A DNA stretch of 64,000 nt from Zopfochytrium polystomum (Eukaryota; Chytridiomycota; Chytridiomycetes; Chytridiales; Chytridiaceae), in contig JAIVFJ010000154.1 of assembly GCA_025765615.1 (NCBI GenBank), positions 1 to 64,000 of the forward strand. Direction: 5' to 3'. The notes below the pieces were generated by a model that worked only from the letters and a program-made list of their open reading frames with translations, had not been told where the DNA came from and did no database searches. The position numbers and the translations under genes are program-made. Below, one piece after another: positions 11,060 through 22,403 of this stretch (position 1 is the stretch's first letter; each line of letters begins with the position of its first letter).

Positions 11060-11665
11060 CCTTCACTCCGAAACGCCGAGCAAACAATCTTGTTTTGGGA
11101 CACTACGAAGCCAAACAGGGTCCCATTTGACTTTGTTTTTGTCTTGCTATTCTGTCAACATCACGTGGGAGGGAGGGCAGGGGCCGCTCCCTCGCTCCCT
11201 CGCTCCCTCTCTCGCTTACTCAAACCCAAATCTCCCTATTGATCATCGCGCGCCGCCTCGGATGCAGCACGGAGAAGAAACCACGAAACGCCGGCCGCCG
11301 CCGGGCCGAAACGCTCAGCGGACCCTTCGGTGCGGCGAAACCACGCGACCCACCCCGTGGTCTCTTCAATTTGAGCTCCGGCGAGCAGCTCAGGTCTTGG
11401 ACAGCGCCCGAAAGCCAGCCCGCGACTTTCTTTTTTTTTTTTTTTTTTTTTTTTTTGTGCGTGTGTGTGTGTGTGTGTTCGGTGTCACACTACCCTTCCT
11501 GCCATCGGTGTGAACGACCGCTCCTGCGCTCGCCTGGATCTGCTTCTATATAACACCGAGGGTCGTTCCTCCGCCTCCCACCGCGAAAGTCGAGCAATCC
11601 CGCTGGCCTCCTGACAATTACCAAAAAAACCACACAAACACACCTCTGCTTCAACTTCAGCAGCG
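10580..11665. promoter_or_regulatory. Shared divergent promoter region of SDR and ACS transporter, repeat-rich
   Basis: No gene is seen. The stretch contains (TTC)n at about 10800-10820, (CA)n at about 11029-11058, a pure T run at about 11431-11456 followed by (GT)n to 11479, and a TATA-like TATATAA at 11547-11553 some 115 bases before the transporter ATG. Two CACGTG E-box cores occur, at 10972-10977 and inside ATCACGTGGG at 11160-11169. Confidence 0.5.
11160..11169. promoter_or_regulatory. E-box decamer ATCACGTGGG (second copy)
   Basis: Exact repeat of the decamer at 1543-1552. It sits between the divergent SDR and transporter genes. A bHLH factor could co-regulate the cluster through these two sites; this is inference from motif identity and placement. 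Confidence 0.35.
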
Positions 11666-13212
11666 ATGGCTCCGCAGTTCGAATCGAACTACGACTCGGA
11701 AGAGCTCCTCCGCAACTACCGTCCCGGCAGCCCCGAAGAAAAGGCCCTGCTGCGCAAAATCGACTCGCGTCTGTTGCCGGCGGTCTTTCTCATGTATGTG
11801 CTGTCGTACTTGGACCGAGCAAACATTGGCAACGCCAAGACGGGCGGCATGGAGAAGGAGTACAACTTGTCATCGACCAATTATTCGGTCATCCTCATCA
11901 TCTTTTTCGTCGGCTACGTGATTGGCGAGGTTCCGAGCAACATGATCCTGACGCGTGTCAGGCCTTCGATTTATCTCCCTGCCCTCATGTAAGATGGCAC
12001 TGACTTGAGTGCTCCAGACCTTTTCGCTTTCACGACTGATTCTCACTTTCCTCATTCGCACTTCTTTCTTCAATATGCCATCCAGGCTTCTGTGGGGCGC
12101 CGTCAGCATCGCGTTTGCCGGAACGCACAACTGGCAGCAAGTCGCCGTCATCCGCTTCATCATCGGCTTGATCGAGTCCGGCTTCGCGCCGGGCGTCGCG
12201 TTCCTGCTGTCCTCGTGGTACCGCAAGTCCGAGCTCGGCTCGCGCTACTCCATCTACTACTCTGCGACGGCCGTGTCTGGCGCGTTCGGCGGCCTCATCG
12301 CAGGGTCGGTGATCGGCGCGCTGGACGGCGCGGGCGGGCTATCGGGTTGGCGGTGGCTGTTTGTCGTCGAGGGCCTCGCGACGGTGGTCGGGTGCGTCGC
12401 GGCGTTCTTCATCCTCCCGGACTACCCGGGCAACACGTCGTGGCTGACCGAGGACGAGCGCAAGCTGGCCACGGCGCGGCTGCTCGCCGACTCGATCGGA
12501 CAGGCGGGCGGACCCGGCGCGACGCACGGGCACCTCGCGTCGTTGGCCGAGGCGCTGGGCGACTGGCGGACCTGGCTGTTTACGCTACTCTTCATGCTCA
12601 CGACGGGGGTCGCAGACGATCCAGTACTTTATCCCGACGCTCATGACGCAGATGGGGTACTCGGGCAACACGGCGCAGTACATGACGGTGCCGCCGTACA
12701 CGGTCGCCGCGATCGCCATCGTCACGCTGGGGCTGTACAGCGACAAGATTGGCGAGCGCGCGCTGATCATCGCCGGGTGCACCGCGGTCGCGACCGTCAG
12801 CTTTGCCGTCGACGTCGCGTCGTACGACAACCACGTGCGCTACGCGTTCCTCTGCTTTGCCGTCGCGGGCGTGTGGACGTCGTGCATGCTGACGCTGGTG
12901 TACCTGTCGAACACCATCGTGTGGCCCAGCGAGAAGCGCGCCGTGTCGCAGGCGTTTGTCAACGCGATGGGCAACTCGGCGTCCATCTACGGCTCGTTCC
13001 TGTGGCCTGACTCGACCAAGCCGAGGTACGTGCAGGGGTTCTCCACCACCATTGCGTTCCTGGCCACCGCAAGCGTCACGTCTCTTGTGCTGAGGTACTT
13101 TGTCAACAAGTACCCCTACGCCATCCCCGAGGCAGACATTGCTGTCGTTGGCGATGATGTGCAGGTTCAGGAGGTGAAGAAGGGCGACAAGGCGTTTATG
13201 GCTGCTTCGTGA
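11666..13212 (+). CDS. MFS transporter, anion:cation symporter (ACS/Dal5-like) family, one frameshift
   Basis: Plasma-membrane uptake carrier of the fungal ACS family, which moves organic anions (allantoate, nicotinate, sugar acids and similar). Exon 1 is 11666-11988, exon 2 starts at 12086. The hallmark N-terminus is clear: LPAVFLMYVLSYLDRANIGNA, then FFVGYVIGEVPSNMIL. Later helices include RFIIGLIESGFAPGV and SSWYRKSELGSR, with TMs continuing to VLRYFVNKYPYAIPE. Within a G run at 12605-12609 one extra base shifts the frame; skipping it joins ..LFMLTTG to SQTIQYFIPTLM and gives about 480 residues, usual for the family. It may carry the substrate handled by the neighbouring SDR, kinase and isomerase. 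Substrate cannot be read from sequence. Confidence 0.87.
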
Positions 13213-14356
13213 ACTTTTTGTTTTTTGTCCGTTTCCAAGCTTGTTTTGTTTGTTACCTCGCCCGACTTTGTGGCCGGCCGCCTGTGAGCGTCCGCGACGA
13301 TTCCTCGAAACCCACCTTCACCCTTGTGTACGGACCCGTGCAGCCCAGCCTCTCTGTGCATCCAGCCTTTTTGTTTCCGACGCGCACCTCTCTGCCTGCT
13401 CCTGCTCCTCCCGCTTGTATTAAAACAACTCCTCATTTTTGTGTTCCTCCCCCCCCCTCTGCGTATTATGATGACCGCCATCGTCTGTCTGTCTGGCTTT
13501 GGCCGGAATGGAAAGGGAAGCGAACAAGAAATACAAAGAAGGCAAAAAAAGAGAAAAAAAGAGAAAAAAAAAAACCCCCCAAGAAACAACAGCGCATCGT
13601 TGGAGAGGAGAAAGGAGGACCATCCCATCCATACATGTATTCTGATATGGTGGGGCTCACCAAAGTTCATGCCCCCGGGAAATGAAAGCTGCCGGGACAA
13701 GCGGCGCCGGTGGGACGGGACGCTAGTACACACGCACAGCGAGAGAGAGCGCAGAGTGAGAGGCAGAGAGAGAGAGAGTGAGAGTGAGAGAGAGAGAGAG
13801 AGGGTGTGTGTGTGTGGGTGTGTGTGTGTGTGCGTGTGTGTGCAAACAGAGACCGGGAGACAGACAGACGGGCAAGAGAGACCCTGAGGGAGACAGACCG
13901 TCCGAGAGAGATCGGAAGCGAAATCTTGGAAATAACAACACAAAAAAATGTCTACACCAACCAACCATTTACGGTCATACTATCTGGCTCTGTCTGTCGG
14001 ATCGGGCGCCATCCAGTTCCCCCGGAAGTGCTCCGTTGAACAAACAACAACCAAAAAACAAAGAAAAAAAAAACAAAAGAAAAAAAACAACAAAAAACAA
14101 AACATCATCCGATTGGCCCCCCGTCCGCTCCCGCGCGATTTCAGCCCTGCAATCCATCCATCCATCCATCCATCCAGTCAATCAGTTCAACCCTGCAACC
14201 GGAACCTCACTCAACTCAACTCAACTGGCCCCCCCGCTAACAGCAACGTGAGGAGGAAGAAGAGGGAGGAGGAAGGAGGAGGAGAGGCCCTCCCACGGCG
14301 CTTGCACCACTGACTACTAGTAACTTGCTGCTGCGCGCTACCTTCCGCCCCTGGCT
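13213..14356. other. Intergenic, simple-repeat-rich
   Basis: No gene is seen. It holds a compound (GA)n/(GT)n microsatellite at about 13738-13843, A-rich tracts at 13545-13575 and 14050-14102, and (ATCC)n at about 14153-14176. The right part is the probable promoter and leader of the polyQ-starting gene at 14357. Confidence 0.6.
13738..13843. repeat. Compound (GA)n-(GT)n microsatellite
   Basis: An interrupted GA/GAGT tract passes directly into a GT-rich tract. The same order recurs at 35.17-35.26 kb and, more loosely, near 63.1-63.2 kb. Confidence 0.9.
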
Positions 14357-14357
14357 A

Positions 14358-14394
<37 letters not shown>

Positions 14395-14400
14395 GAGCGG
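14357..14400 (+). repeat. (CAG)n coding trinucleotide repeat
   Basis: An uninterrupted CAG run encodes about ten glutamines right after the start codon; further CAG/CAC clusters follow up to about 14760. Confidence 0.85.
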
Positions 14401-16883
14401 AGGCCGCGGGGGCGATGACGACGACCACGCGCTTCTTGTCCACCACCATGCCGCCCCCGGCGACTCTTTCGATAACACAGCAGCAGCAACTGCGCCAGCA
14501 GATACAGCCGCACTCCTCCTCCACCAACAGCGCCAGCAGCTCCTCGAGCAGCAGCAGCACCAGCTCATTCAGCAGCAGCTGCTGCTCGAGGAGCACCGCC
14601 GCCAGATCCAGGAACATCTGCTCGGCCTGCACCGGGAGCTGCTCCAACACACCCACCAGCAAGCGCTGCCGCAACCGGAGCAACACCACCACCACCCACA
14701 ACACGAATTTAATCCGTTGCAGGCAGAACAGCAGCAGCCTGACGCTCACCGTCAGAGGGCCGACTCGCCGGCACTGTCGTCGGCGCCCTCCTCCTCCGAG
14801 TTCACTTCTAACCTCTCGCTCTCCACCTCATCCCACGTGTCCTCTGCCTACCCTTACTCTTTCACGCCCTCCACCGCCTCCCTGACGTCAGCCGGCCCTG
14901 CCACCGCCATTACCGACCCCGACCACATCGTCGACCTCCTCCTTGCCCGCTCCCCGCCGTCCGCGCCCCGCACCGCAGACTCATCGATCGAACTCGACCA
15001 CGTCATCGACCGCTACCACTGCCCGCCCTCCACGGACTCCTCCATGTCCCCCCTGCCGCCGCCGTCGTGGCCGCCGATCCGCCACGGTCGCAGCGGCCGT
15101 CACCGCCGCGACGACTCGGATGAATTCTCGTTCAGCGTTCACAGCGACGCTACGTCGCTGTCCCTGCGTCGCGGCCCGGCCGGGTCCTCCATCCGCCCGC
15201 AGTCGTCCGCGTCCGCCGCGTTCTACGCCGCTCGCACCGCCAGCGTGTCGCAGGGCTCGTCGCCGAGTAACAGCAGGAGGCTCTCGAGCCTGTCGCAACA
15301 GCAGCAGCTGGAGCCGGACGCGACTAAACTGCGTGGCGCGGGTGGTGCGGCGGCGGCACCGCGGAAGCAGCCGAGGCGGCCCGTTGCGGCTGACGAGGAC
15401 TCGTCCATGCAAGAAAGCCGCGTAGACGGCGGCGGTGGCCACAGCGATCAGGACAGCAAAGGCGATGTCGACGGCGGTGGCGGCCGGCGCAGCAGTGATC
15501 GCGGCAGTAAAGGCGACCCTGGCCAAGAAAGCAAATCAAAGGAAGCTCCAGTACTACCAGCTTCTGCAGACACTGGAACCCCACACACCCCAGCGCTGAT
15601 CGCCACACTCCCTCCTTCCCCAATCCATGCACAGCCTAGCGGCAACGACGGCGACGGAGCTCCGCGTCCCGTGAAGGCGGGCTCAGTCGACCCGCCTCCG
15701 TACACCAGCAACACCGCAGGACCCGCAGAACAGCTGCCGCCAGGAGCCGGGGCCAACGTGGGCGACCTGCACCCTGTCGCGGCGGCCGCCGTGGGGGTGT
15801 CTTTCGCCGAGTCCTCTCTCGGCGCAGACGGCGACAGGGCCGCGACGTCGACCTTGCCGACGCGACTGTTTGGAGACTCGCGGTCGAGCACTTCAAAAGA
15901 AGGTCTCCCCTCCAATCTCCTTCTGATGTCCCTCGTAAATCCTCCTTGCAAACGCACCACTCACCTTGTTTTGCCATACACCCACACGTCAACGCACCAC
16001 AGGCAGCAACCTCTTCGACACCAAGGCCGGCACCGCAGCGAGCTTTGCGGCAATCAGCGCACCGGGTTCCACCCACGACGCCAACGACTACGACGCTGCC
16101 ACCACCGGCGCCTCCGCGACAGCCATCGCGGCGGCCAGCCGCCGCCGCCGCAACCGCCGCCGCCACGCCGCCTTGATCGTCCTCGCGGTCGCCGCGCTCG
16201 TCATCGCCGCCGTATCGGCGGCCGTCCTGCTCGCTCGGTCGCACGCGTCCTCCGACCCGCAGCCGCCGCCGCCGCCGGCGGCCGCGACGACTTTGACAGC
16301 AACCCGCACCGCCACGCTGACGCTGACGACGACGACCGCCGCTGCGTCGCCCGGTGGCGGCGGCGGGCTCACCGCGGCACCGCCCGTCGTGGTTTCGAGC
16401 GACGCCGAGGCGCCCAGACCGGCGGACATGTCCACCACGGGCGATGCCGCCGTCGCCACCGACTCGATCGGCTCGCCTCCTGGGCCTGGAGGACTGGCAG
16501 CCCCTATAACCTCGGCCACCGCCACCACCGCATCCGCCGCCGCCCCCACTTCGACCACCCCCACCACCACGACCGCCGCTTCGACGCCGACGGTCTCGGT
16601 TCCGACGCCAATCCCTGCGTCCGGACCCAACATACTCCCCGTGACGCTGGGCGTCCGCAACTCGCGCGCGTTCTCGGTCGTGCTGATCTGGTCGGACGTG
16701 AACGGGGACCCGTACCCGCTCAAGGTGTTTAAGGCGGGGGAGGCGTATACGTACCTGTCGTGGGTGGGGCACGTCATGTACGCGCGGGTCGGGGACAGCA
16801 TGGCGAACGGGGGCGGGACAGGCGCATTTGTTGGGTACGTTGAGGTGACGTCAGCGATGGCGGGGTCGACGTGGGTGATTTGA
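14357..16883 (+). CDS. Single-pass membrane protein with polyQ N-terminus and C-terminal VHL-like beta domain
   Basis: Two exons: 14357-15902 and 16003-16883, joined as ..SSTSKEG|SNLFDTK, about 808 residues. The N-terminal half is low-complexity: a run of ten Q near residue 3, more Q/H-rich stretches, then S/P-rich. Near 16135-16235 a basic cluster (SRRRRNRRRH) precedes a hydrophobic helix (LIVLAVAALVIAAVSAAVLLA), a typical type II or internal anchor. A long P/T-rich linker follows. The last 80 residues match the von Hippel-Lindau beta-domain pattern: VRNSRAFSVVLIW, a D-V-NGDPYPL turn, FKAGEAYTYLSWVGH and ending in YVEVTSAM. VHL beta domains bind hydroxyproline peptides in animals; in fungi they occur in proteins of unknown role. 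No elongin-binding helix is apparent. Domain call is moderate; function unknown. Confidence 0.7.
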
Positions 16884-18299
16884 GGGTTTCTTTCTTCTTC
16901 TTCTTCTTTTTTTTTTTTTCTTCTTTGTTTCGTTTGGTTTGTTTTGGGCCTCTCGGATTGCCTCTTTTGTTTTAGATTGATTCCCCTCCTTTTCTTTCTT
17001 CGCTTGGCGTCGCGGCCGGGCGCCGTAGTCGCTAGTAGGGTGAAGTTAGAGCGAGGGTCGCGCTGTTCCAGGTCGAACCGGCGTCTCTCCTGTTTTTCTA
17101 TTCACCGCACACATACACACACGCAACCCCCCGCTCCCCATTTCCAGGTGATTAGAATACAATACCTTCTGGGTCCGCCTCAAAAAGGCTCGACCGGCGA
17201 CGGTTGGGTGCTGCGCTGGTTGGGTGCTCGCACAAGGCAGGCAGGCAGCCAGTTGGTCCAAAAAATCAATCCAAGCTCCCCTTTTGCGACGCACGGCAGG
17301 CCCCGCTTTTTATGCAGCAATAAGCGAGCAGAAACAAAGAACGCGCCAAATCCGCGGTCGTTTTCGGCCGAAAACACGCCCGCGCGATGCGTCGAGGTCA
17401 TTCTTTGTGAGATTGCATCCGTTTGCGTTGCTGTGTTGTATGAGTCGAACTGGGTTTCGGATTGGACCGAAGGCTTTCAAGTCTGACTATCCAGCGAGGC
17501 ACACGAGAGGGCCGTGCTGCGCTTCCGACTCTGCTGTTCCCGATCGAGGCGTGTGAGTTGTGATTCGAGTTGGCGACTGGAGAGTTTCCTCCGACACCGC
17601 CTTATAAAAAACATTTTTAGAAGCTCTTGTTCGGCCCCCGTGCACCCGAACCGGCGCTCGTCATGGAATATCAAATTCTGTGATTTGGCCACGACGGGCG
17701 GCATAGAGTGGTGGGCCTTGTCACGGAGATGACTCCATTCGGCGAGGTTGGAGAGAGAGCGAGGAGGATGGCGGATCAGTGTCCAGGCTTGCTGTATGCG
17801 GTGGTTGCCCTTGTGATGATTGCTTGGGTTCGAATTCTGCAGAGAAGAGCGCCTAAACGCAGAAACACATTTGATGTCATCAAAAAAAAAAAACATTCTC
17901 GCCTCAGAACAGACTCCACATCCCTTGTCAGTTCCCCATTTCAGCCCCCCACAGTCAGCCTCCGCCTCCATTTCGCGGTCTACTCGTGTTCGCCGAGGCC
18001 ACCTCAAAAATCCGACACCACCATCCTCACGACCGTTCCCCCTTTCACTTCAGTAGGGAATGCCGGTGGCCCCCAGCCCCCGAAAACCAGGTGTGCTTGA
18101 GCATTGGGAACTCGAGGGCGTCTTTTGTTTTGCTCGTGTTAATCATGGTCGCTCGGTGAACCGTACCCGCTGGCGTTCTTTTCCTTTTTCAGTTCATACT
18201 CCTTTCAAATTCTCACGTGACTCATCATTACTTTTTTTGTTTGTTTCCCTCCTTTTCGCGGACACGCCCACACACCTGCAAGCACACACACACTCTCTC
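16884..18299. other. Intergenic 1.4 kb without a supportable gene
   Basis: Open frames here are short and show no family motif. The left end is a (TTC)n/T-rich tail after the VHL-like gene. Sequence around 17400-17870 has moderate complexity, but neither strand shows a conserved domain or a convincing exon chain, so it is left unannotated. Confidence 0.4.
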
Positions 18300-19085
18300 T
18301 CACGAGCGACCCACGCCCGCGGCCACCCGCCACGCAACCACCCTGTCCCGCAGCGCTTCTGCCCTCTTAATTCCCTCGTCGCTCCACACGCCTTCCCTCT
18401 GCGGATAATACTCTTCAAACCACGGCACACTGTAGCCGTCGCCGTTCTCGACACCGATAATACCCCTGCGCACTTCCTCCCGCGCGCTGCGCACGTAAAT
18501 GTGCACGTCGGGACGCACGCTCCGCGCGTCGTCCAGGGTGCCGACGCGCACAAACGCCAGGTGCGGGCCCGAGCCGGCGTAGTGGCTCCACAGGGCGACC
18601 AGGCAGCGCGCGCAGCGTATCACTTGCTGGCCGCAGCCCGAGTCCGAGGGGATTGTGGTGCGGAGCAGGCGTCGCTGTGCCTGGTGGTCTTGGTCGACGT
18701 GGTCGACGGTGGCGGCGGCGATAGCGACGAGGTTGGGCGAGGCGCCGTCGCGGTCGTCGTCATAGGCGGCGGCGGCGCCGCGGATAAAAGTGTCAGGTGT
18801 GTCGCCGCTGCCCAGGCCGCCCAAAGCCTTGTCAGAACATTTCGACGACGACGACAGCAGGGCGATGCGGCTGGTCTCGACCATGGCGTTGAGTGCAAAA
18901 GCCGAGCCGGTCTCGCGCTGGCAGGCGGTGCAGTGGCAGCAGTGGACGGCCATGGGCGGTGCCTCGAGGCGGAAGCGCACGAGGCCGCACGCGCAGCCGC
19001 CGTCCATTGTCGTGGTCGTGGTCGTGGTTGTGGTCGTCGTCGTCGTCGCGGGCAAGTACGACTTTGCCGCCTCCTGCTGGTCCAT
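18300..19085 (-). CDS. GFA/CENP-V-domain (Mss4-fold zinc) protein
   Basis: Proteins with this domain bind zinc through pairs of cysteines; the founding enzymes condense formaldehyde with glutathione, but most fungal members are uncharacterised. Seen here: GGCACGLVRF near the N-terminus, then HCCHCTACQRETGSAF, the classic spaced cysteine cluster, and a later CARC (in IRCARCLVALWSHY). An insertion of about 70 residues, rich in S and A, separates the first half of the domain from the second. The first 26 residues include about 13 threonines from a GT-type repeat, so the real start may be the internal ATG before DGGCACG. One exon, 261 residues from the far ATG. Neighbours give no clue to function. 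Confidence 0.8.
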   Translation of the reverse strand: MDQQEAAKSYLPATTTTTTTTTTTTTMDGGCACGLVRFRLEAPPMAVHCCHCTACQRETGSAFALNAMVETSRIALLSSSSKCSDKALGGLGSGDTPDTFIRGAAAAYDDDRDGASPNLVAIAAATVDHVDQDHQAQRRLLRTTIPSDSGCGQQVIRCARCLVALWSHYAGSGPHLAFVRVGTLDDARSVRPDVHIYVRSAREEVRRGIIGVENGDGYSVPWFEEYYPQREGVWSDEGIKRAEALRDRVVAWRVAAGVGRS

Positions 19086-19977
19086 ATTTTTTATTTTTTT
19101 TTCATTTTTTGATTTTTTGATTTTTTTTTTGATTTTTTTTTAATATTTGGGTGCAGCACGCGCCGCATGTTTCCATTTGTGTTGGAAAGGAAGGCGGCGT
19201 GGTCGACCCCGCCTGCATGCTGCCCACCCGCGGGAACTCTTCCTCCACAGCGTCTCTCCCGTCGTGCGCCTAGAGATTCTGTGGTGGCGCCTTGCACCGC
19301 GTGCGTCAATCACGCCGTCACCTGCGCGCTCAATTGCTGCCTTTTTCCCGTTCTGTCGTTCTGGGCTCCCCTCTCGTCGTAATCGTTTCATGTTCGGCCG
19401 GTGTCGAGACCGTCCGATCGTTCTCTTTTTTGTCAAAACGGCTTCAGAATGTATTTATTTGGTGCAAAGCGAACTGGGCCCAAAAGATGTAAAATGAGAT
19501 TTTTCCTCCTTTTTTTTTTCGGAGGATAGTGAAGTAGTGCCAATGCACGCAAAAACGTGTGGGACAGAAGAAAAAAAAAAACTCAGACTGCAAACAGAAG
19601 GAGAGGGGCAGAATGTCGAGAACGGGAGGGTGCGGGGGAAGAACGAGGGAGAGTTGATACATGTGAAGGGGCCTGGTTATAGTAGTTCGATGAAGGGAGG
19701 GAACGGCAACAAAAAGGAAGTGATACCACGAGCTGAGGACGAGATGGAGGTGGGAGCGAGGCCGCCAGGAACACGCACCGAGTTGAGTCCAGGGTCTGCG
19801 GAATGGGATTGACAGGAGGACAGACAGAAGGCGTTGAGGGGATAGAGCGGAGGAGTGGACGGACTCTTGAGCAAAGCACCCCCCAGTTTGTTTTCCTGGT
19901 GATTGCACCAAACGCACACATAACCGGGAGTCGCCCTCCAAGGCTCTCGGAAATGTGGCCTACCTCTTTCTTTGTTC
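19086..19977. other. Intergenic, T-rich start
   Basis: No gene is seen. T-rich runs at 19088-19145 form the leader of the minus-strand GFA gene; the rest has short overlapping frames without motifs. Confidence 0.4.
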
Positions 19978-22036
19978 AAAGGAAGCTGACGGTCGCAGAG
20001 CCAGACCCCGTCGACGACTGGAGCCTGTGGATCTGCTTCTCGCCCACGCGCGTTCCCCTGACTTCGCGCTTGAGCCGCTCCACAATGAGGTCGTCGCCCG
20101 TCACGACCACCGTCCCGCTGTTGGATTTGACAAGGAGCTCGCCGCGAAAGTCGTACTATAGGGGAGGTTGAAAAGGGGAGATTAGAAACGGTTAGTGGGG
20201 TTTGGTTATGCGTGCCGACGTTACGGCCAACAAGCACGTATTTCACTCACCACTTGCATCCTGGTCGAGCCCGATCCCGTCTTTGTAAGAATCGACGCCG
20301 GGAGCGTGTGGTTCACGTGAAAGTCGTTGATGCGGACCGACCCGGACGTGGTGGTGGCGGAAAAGTCGTTGAATGTGCCGAAAAAGCCGTCCACTCTTAA
20401 CGAGCCCGAGTTTGCAGAGAGTTGGGCCAGTCGAGAGATGGTCAAGTTCTGCGCGGGGGAGGGTGCAAAAAAGGAATCAACGAGTGAGCATTCAAATCGA
20501 CGGTGTGCGTTCTGGATTTTGCATCGGATCGCTCACCTTTGCGGCAATCGAGCCCGAACTGGTGGTTGCGGAAATCGTGTCCGAGACAAGGTTCTTCGGC
20601 GTAGCGCAAGAAGGAACGGAATACATGTCAGGAAATGCCCGTCACGGCCACCAAACATCCCAAGGCTCACCTCGAGGCTTACGCTGCCCGACCTCGCAAC
20701 CACGATCGTCTGCTGGGTGCGCACGGTGCTAGCCTTGATGCTTCCAGACGTCGAAGACAGGCGCAGCGCCGACGCATCGAACCCGCCCGCGCGAACGCTC
20801 CCCGACCGCGAGTCCAGGGACAGTTTGCCAAACAGCGGCTTCGCGACGCCGTCCGGTAGCCGAGCGTCGATGGACATGCCGTCCGTCTTGATGTAGAGCG
20901 CGGGGAGGTCCTCGGGCGCGATCGACGCGGGGATGCGGATCCGCGAGGCGACGATGACGCACCCGTCGTCGTTGTAGTATGTGTCCCTCAGCAGCGCATC
21001 GACGCCGCCGCTCTCGCCGTGGCTTTTGCCGTGGCTGCAGCGGCGGGAGAGGCACGCCGGCGTGCGGACGATGACTTGGGCGTGGTTGGAGGACACGGAG
21101 GGGTTGATGGACACGAGGTCCACTGACACGCTGGGAGTCAGGTGGAAGTGAGTTTCGACAATGATGCTGTCGGCGGTCGGGTCCACCTCGACTTGGACGG
21201 TTCCGACCTGTCGGGGATCGAAAGGAGCAGGTGAGAGAATGCCAAAAAATGAAAGATCAATCGAATCGCCGGTATTAGTTGTAGTCCAACAGACACACTT
21301 ACCCCGACGCCCACAACCTCGAGGGTGAGCGACTCGAGCTTGTTCCGGAAAGAAATGAACTGCTGCTCCGGGTAGACCGTCTGGCTCGCATGAACGGGCA
21401 GGCACTGCAGGCGGCTCTCAAACTCGAACGTGGGCTCCTCTTGGACCGGAGTGTTTTTGTAGTGCTGACAAAATAAAAAAAAATCGTCGTCAGTTCTCTT
21501 GGTTCCTGCACGGGGAAGCCCAACTGGGGCGGCCCGCCACCGCCAAACATGAAAACACAGAGTCTCCTGCTACTCACATGTTGAAACCGCTCGTGCCAGA
21601 GGAGCGTTACGATGACAAGAAGCAGGAGGAGGATGCCGTAGCGATCGCAGTTCCCGTTCTTCTTCCTTTGCGGCGGCGGCGGCAACCCGCGCTGAAGGAC
21701 GATGTTGCCGGACGATGTGAAGATGATGGGAGTCTGTTCGTCGGGTAAAGCGTAGTACAGCGGGGGCTGCAGCTGCTGCTGTTGCGCTTGCCTCTGGGAC
21801 GACGGCTGCGGGATGGCAGCGTGATGGTAGGGCGACGACGACGACGGCGGGGACGAGGGGGGCGCGGATGCAGAGGATGACGGCGTGACGGGGAGCGACG
21901 CAGTGCGACTGGGGGCGCCAAAGCTGTAGTAGCTGGGGGGTGCAACCTTGCCGCCAGAGGCAGCGCCGCCGCCGCCGGCCCCGCCCGACGACAACAGCGC
22001 TGCCTTGTCACCACCCGATGACGACGACGACGACAT
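19978..22036 (-). CDS. Single-pass membrane protein with SGS-rich beta repeats (DUF4097-like ectodomain)
   Basis: Several exons on the minus strand. Exon 1 (22036 to about 21578) encodes a cytoplasmic-type S/P/Q-rich segment and then one hydrophobic helix (YGILLLLLVIVTLLW). Exon 2 (about 21464-21302) begins HYKNTPVQEEPTFEFE and starts the outer part. The following exons, to the stop at 19978-19980, carry many short strands with the pattern SGSV/SGSI/SGSL (for example DSRSGSVRAGG, SSTSGSIKAST, TTSGSVRINDF, SNSGTVVVTGD), each about 20 residues apart, as in DUF4097/putative adhesin beta-helices. Exons are separated by introns of about 60-90 bases. It ends GSGSATVSFL. Role unknown; a cell-surface protein is inferred from topology. 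Confidence 0.7.
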
Positions 22037-22403
22037 CGAACGTTTGTTTTTTCGTTCCGTTTCTTTTTTTTTTTTTTTTTTTTTTCTCTTTGTTTGCATT
22101 TTGATGAATTTTCCTCATTCCCCATTTCGATCCGCTGGATCGTGGGGCCACGTCTGTCTGTCGCTCAGTCTCCCTCTCTCCCACGCACACTCTCTCTGCC
22201 TCTCTCTGTCTCCCCTTCATCTCTCTGTTTCAGCGAGAAGACAAAAACACAAAAAAATCAAAGAGAAGAAACACACAAGCATAGCGCACTTGCGTCCTTG
22301 TCATCGTGGCGTGAAACGCTTGCTTGCAACTGCAACGCGCAACCAACGCATTGTTGTACATATTACTGAAAAAACTAGTCAACGATTACCACCTCAAGCA
22401 CCT
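22037..22403. other. Intergenic, T-run and CT-rich
   Basis: A T run at about 22064-22085 lies just upstream of the DUF4097-like gene start, followed by CT-rich microsatellite-like sequence. No gene is seen. Confidence 0.5.

Noticed and set aside
15636..16772. 378-codon minus-strand frame opposite the VHL-like gene
   Set aside because: Composed of R/G repeats, typical antisense frame of P/A/T-rich coding DNA; the plus strand has a domain and a TM helix.
17700..17880. tRNA-like B box GGGTTCGAATTCTGC near 17826
   Set aside because: No matching A box and no cloverleaf could be formed from the surrounding bases.
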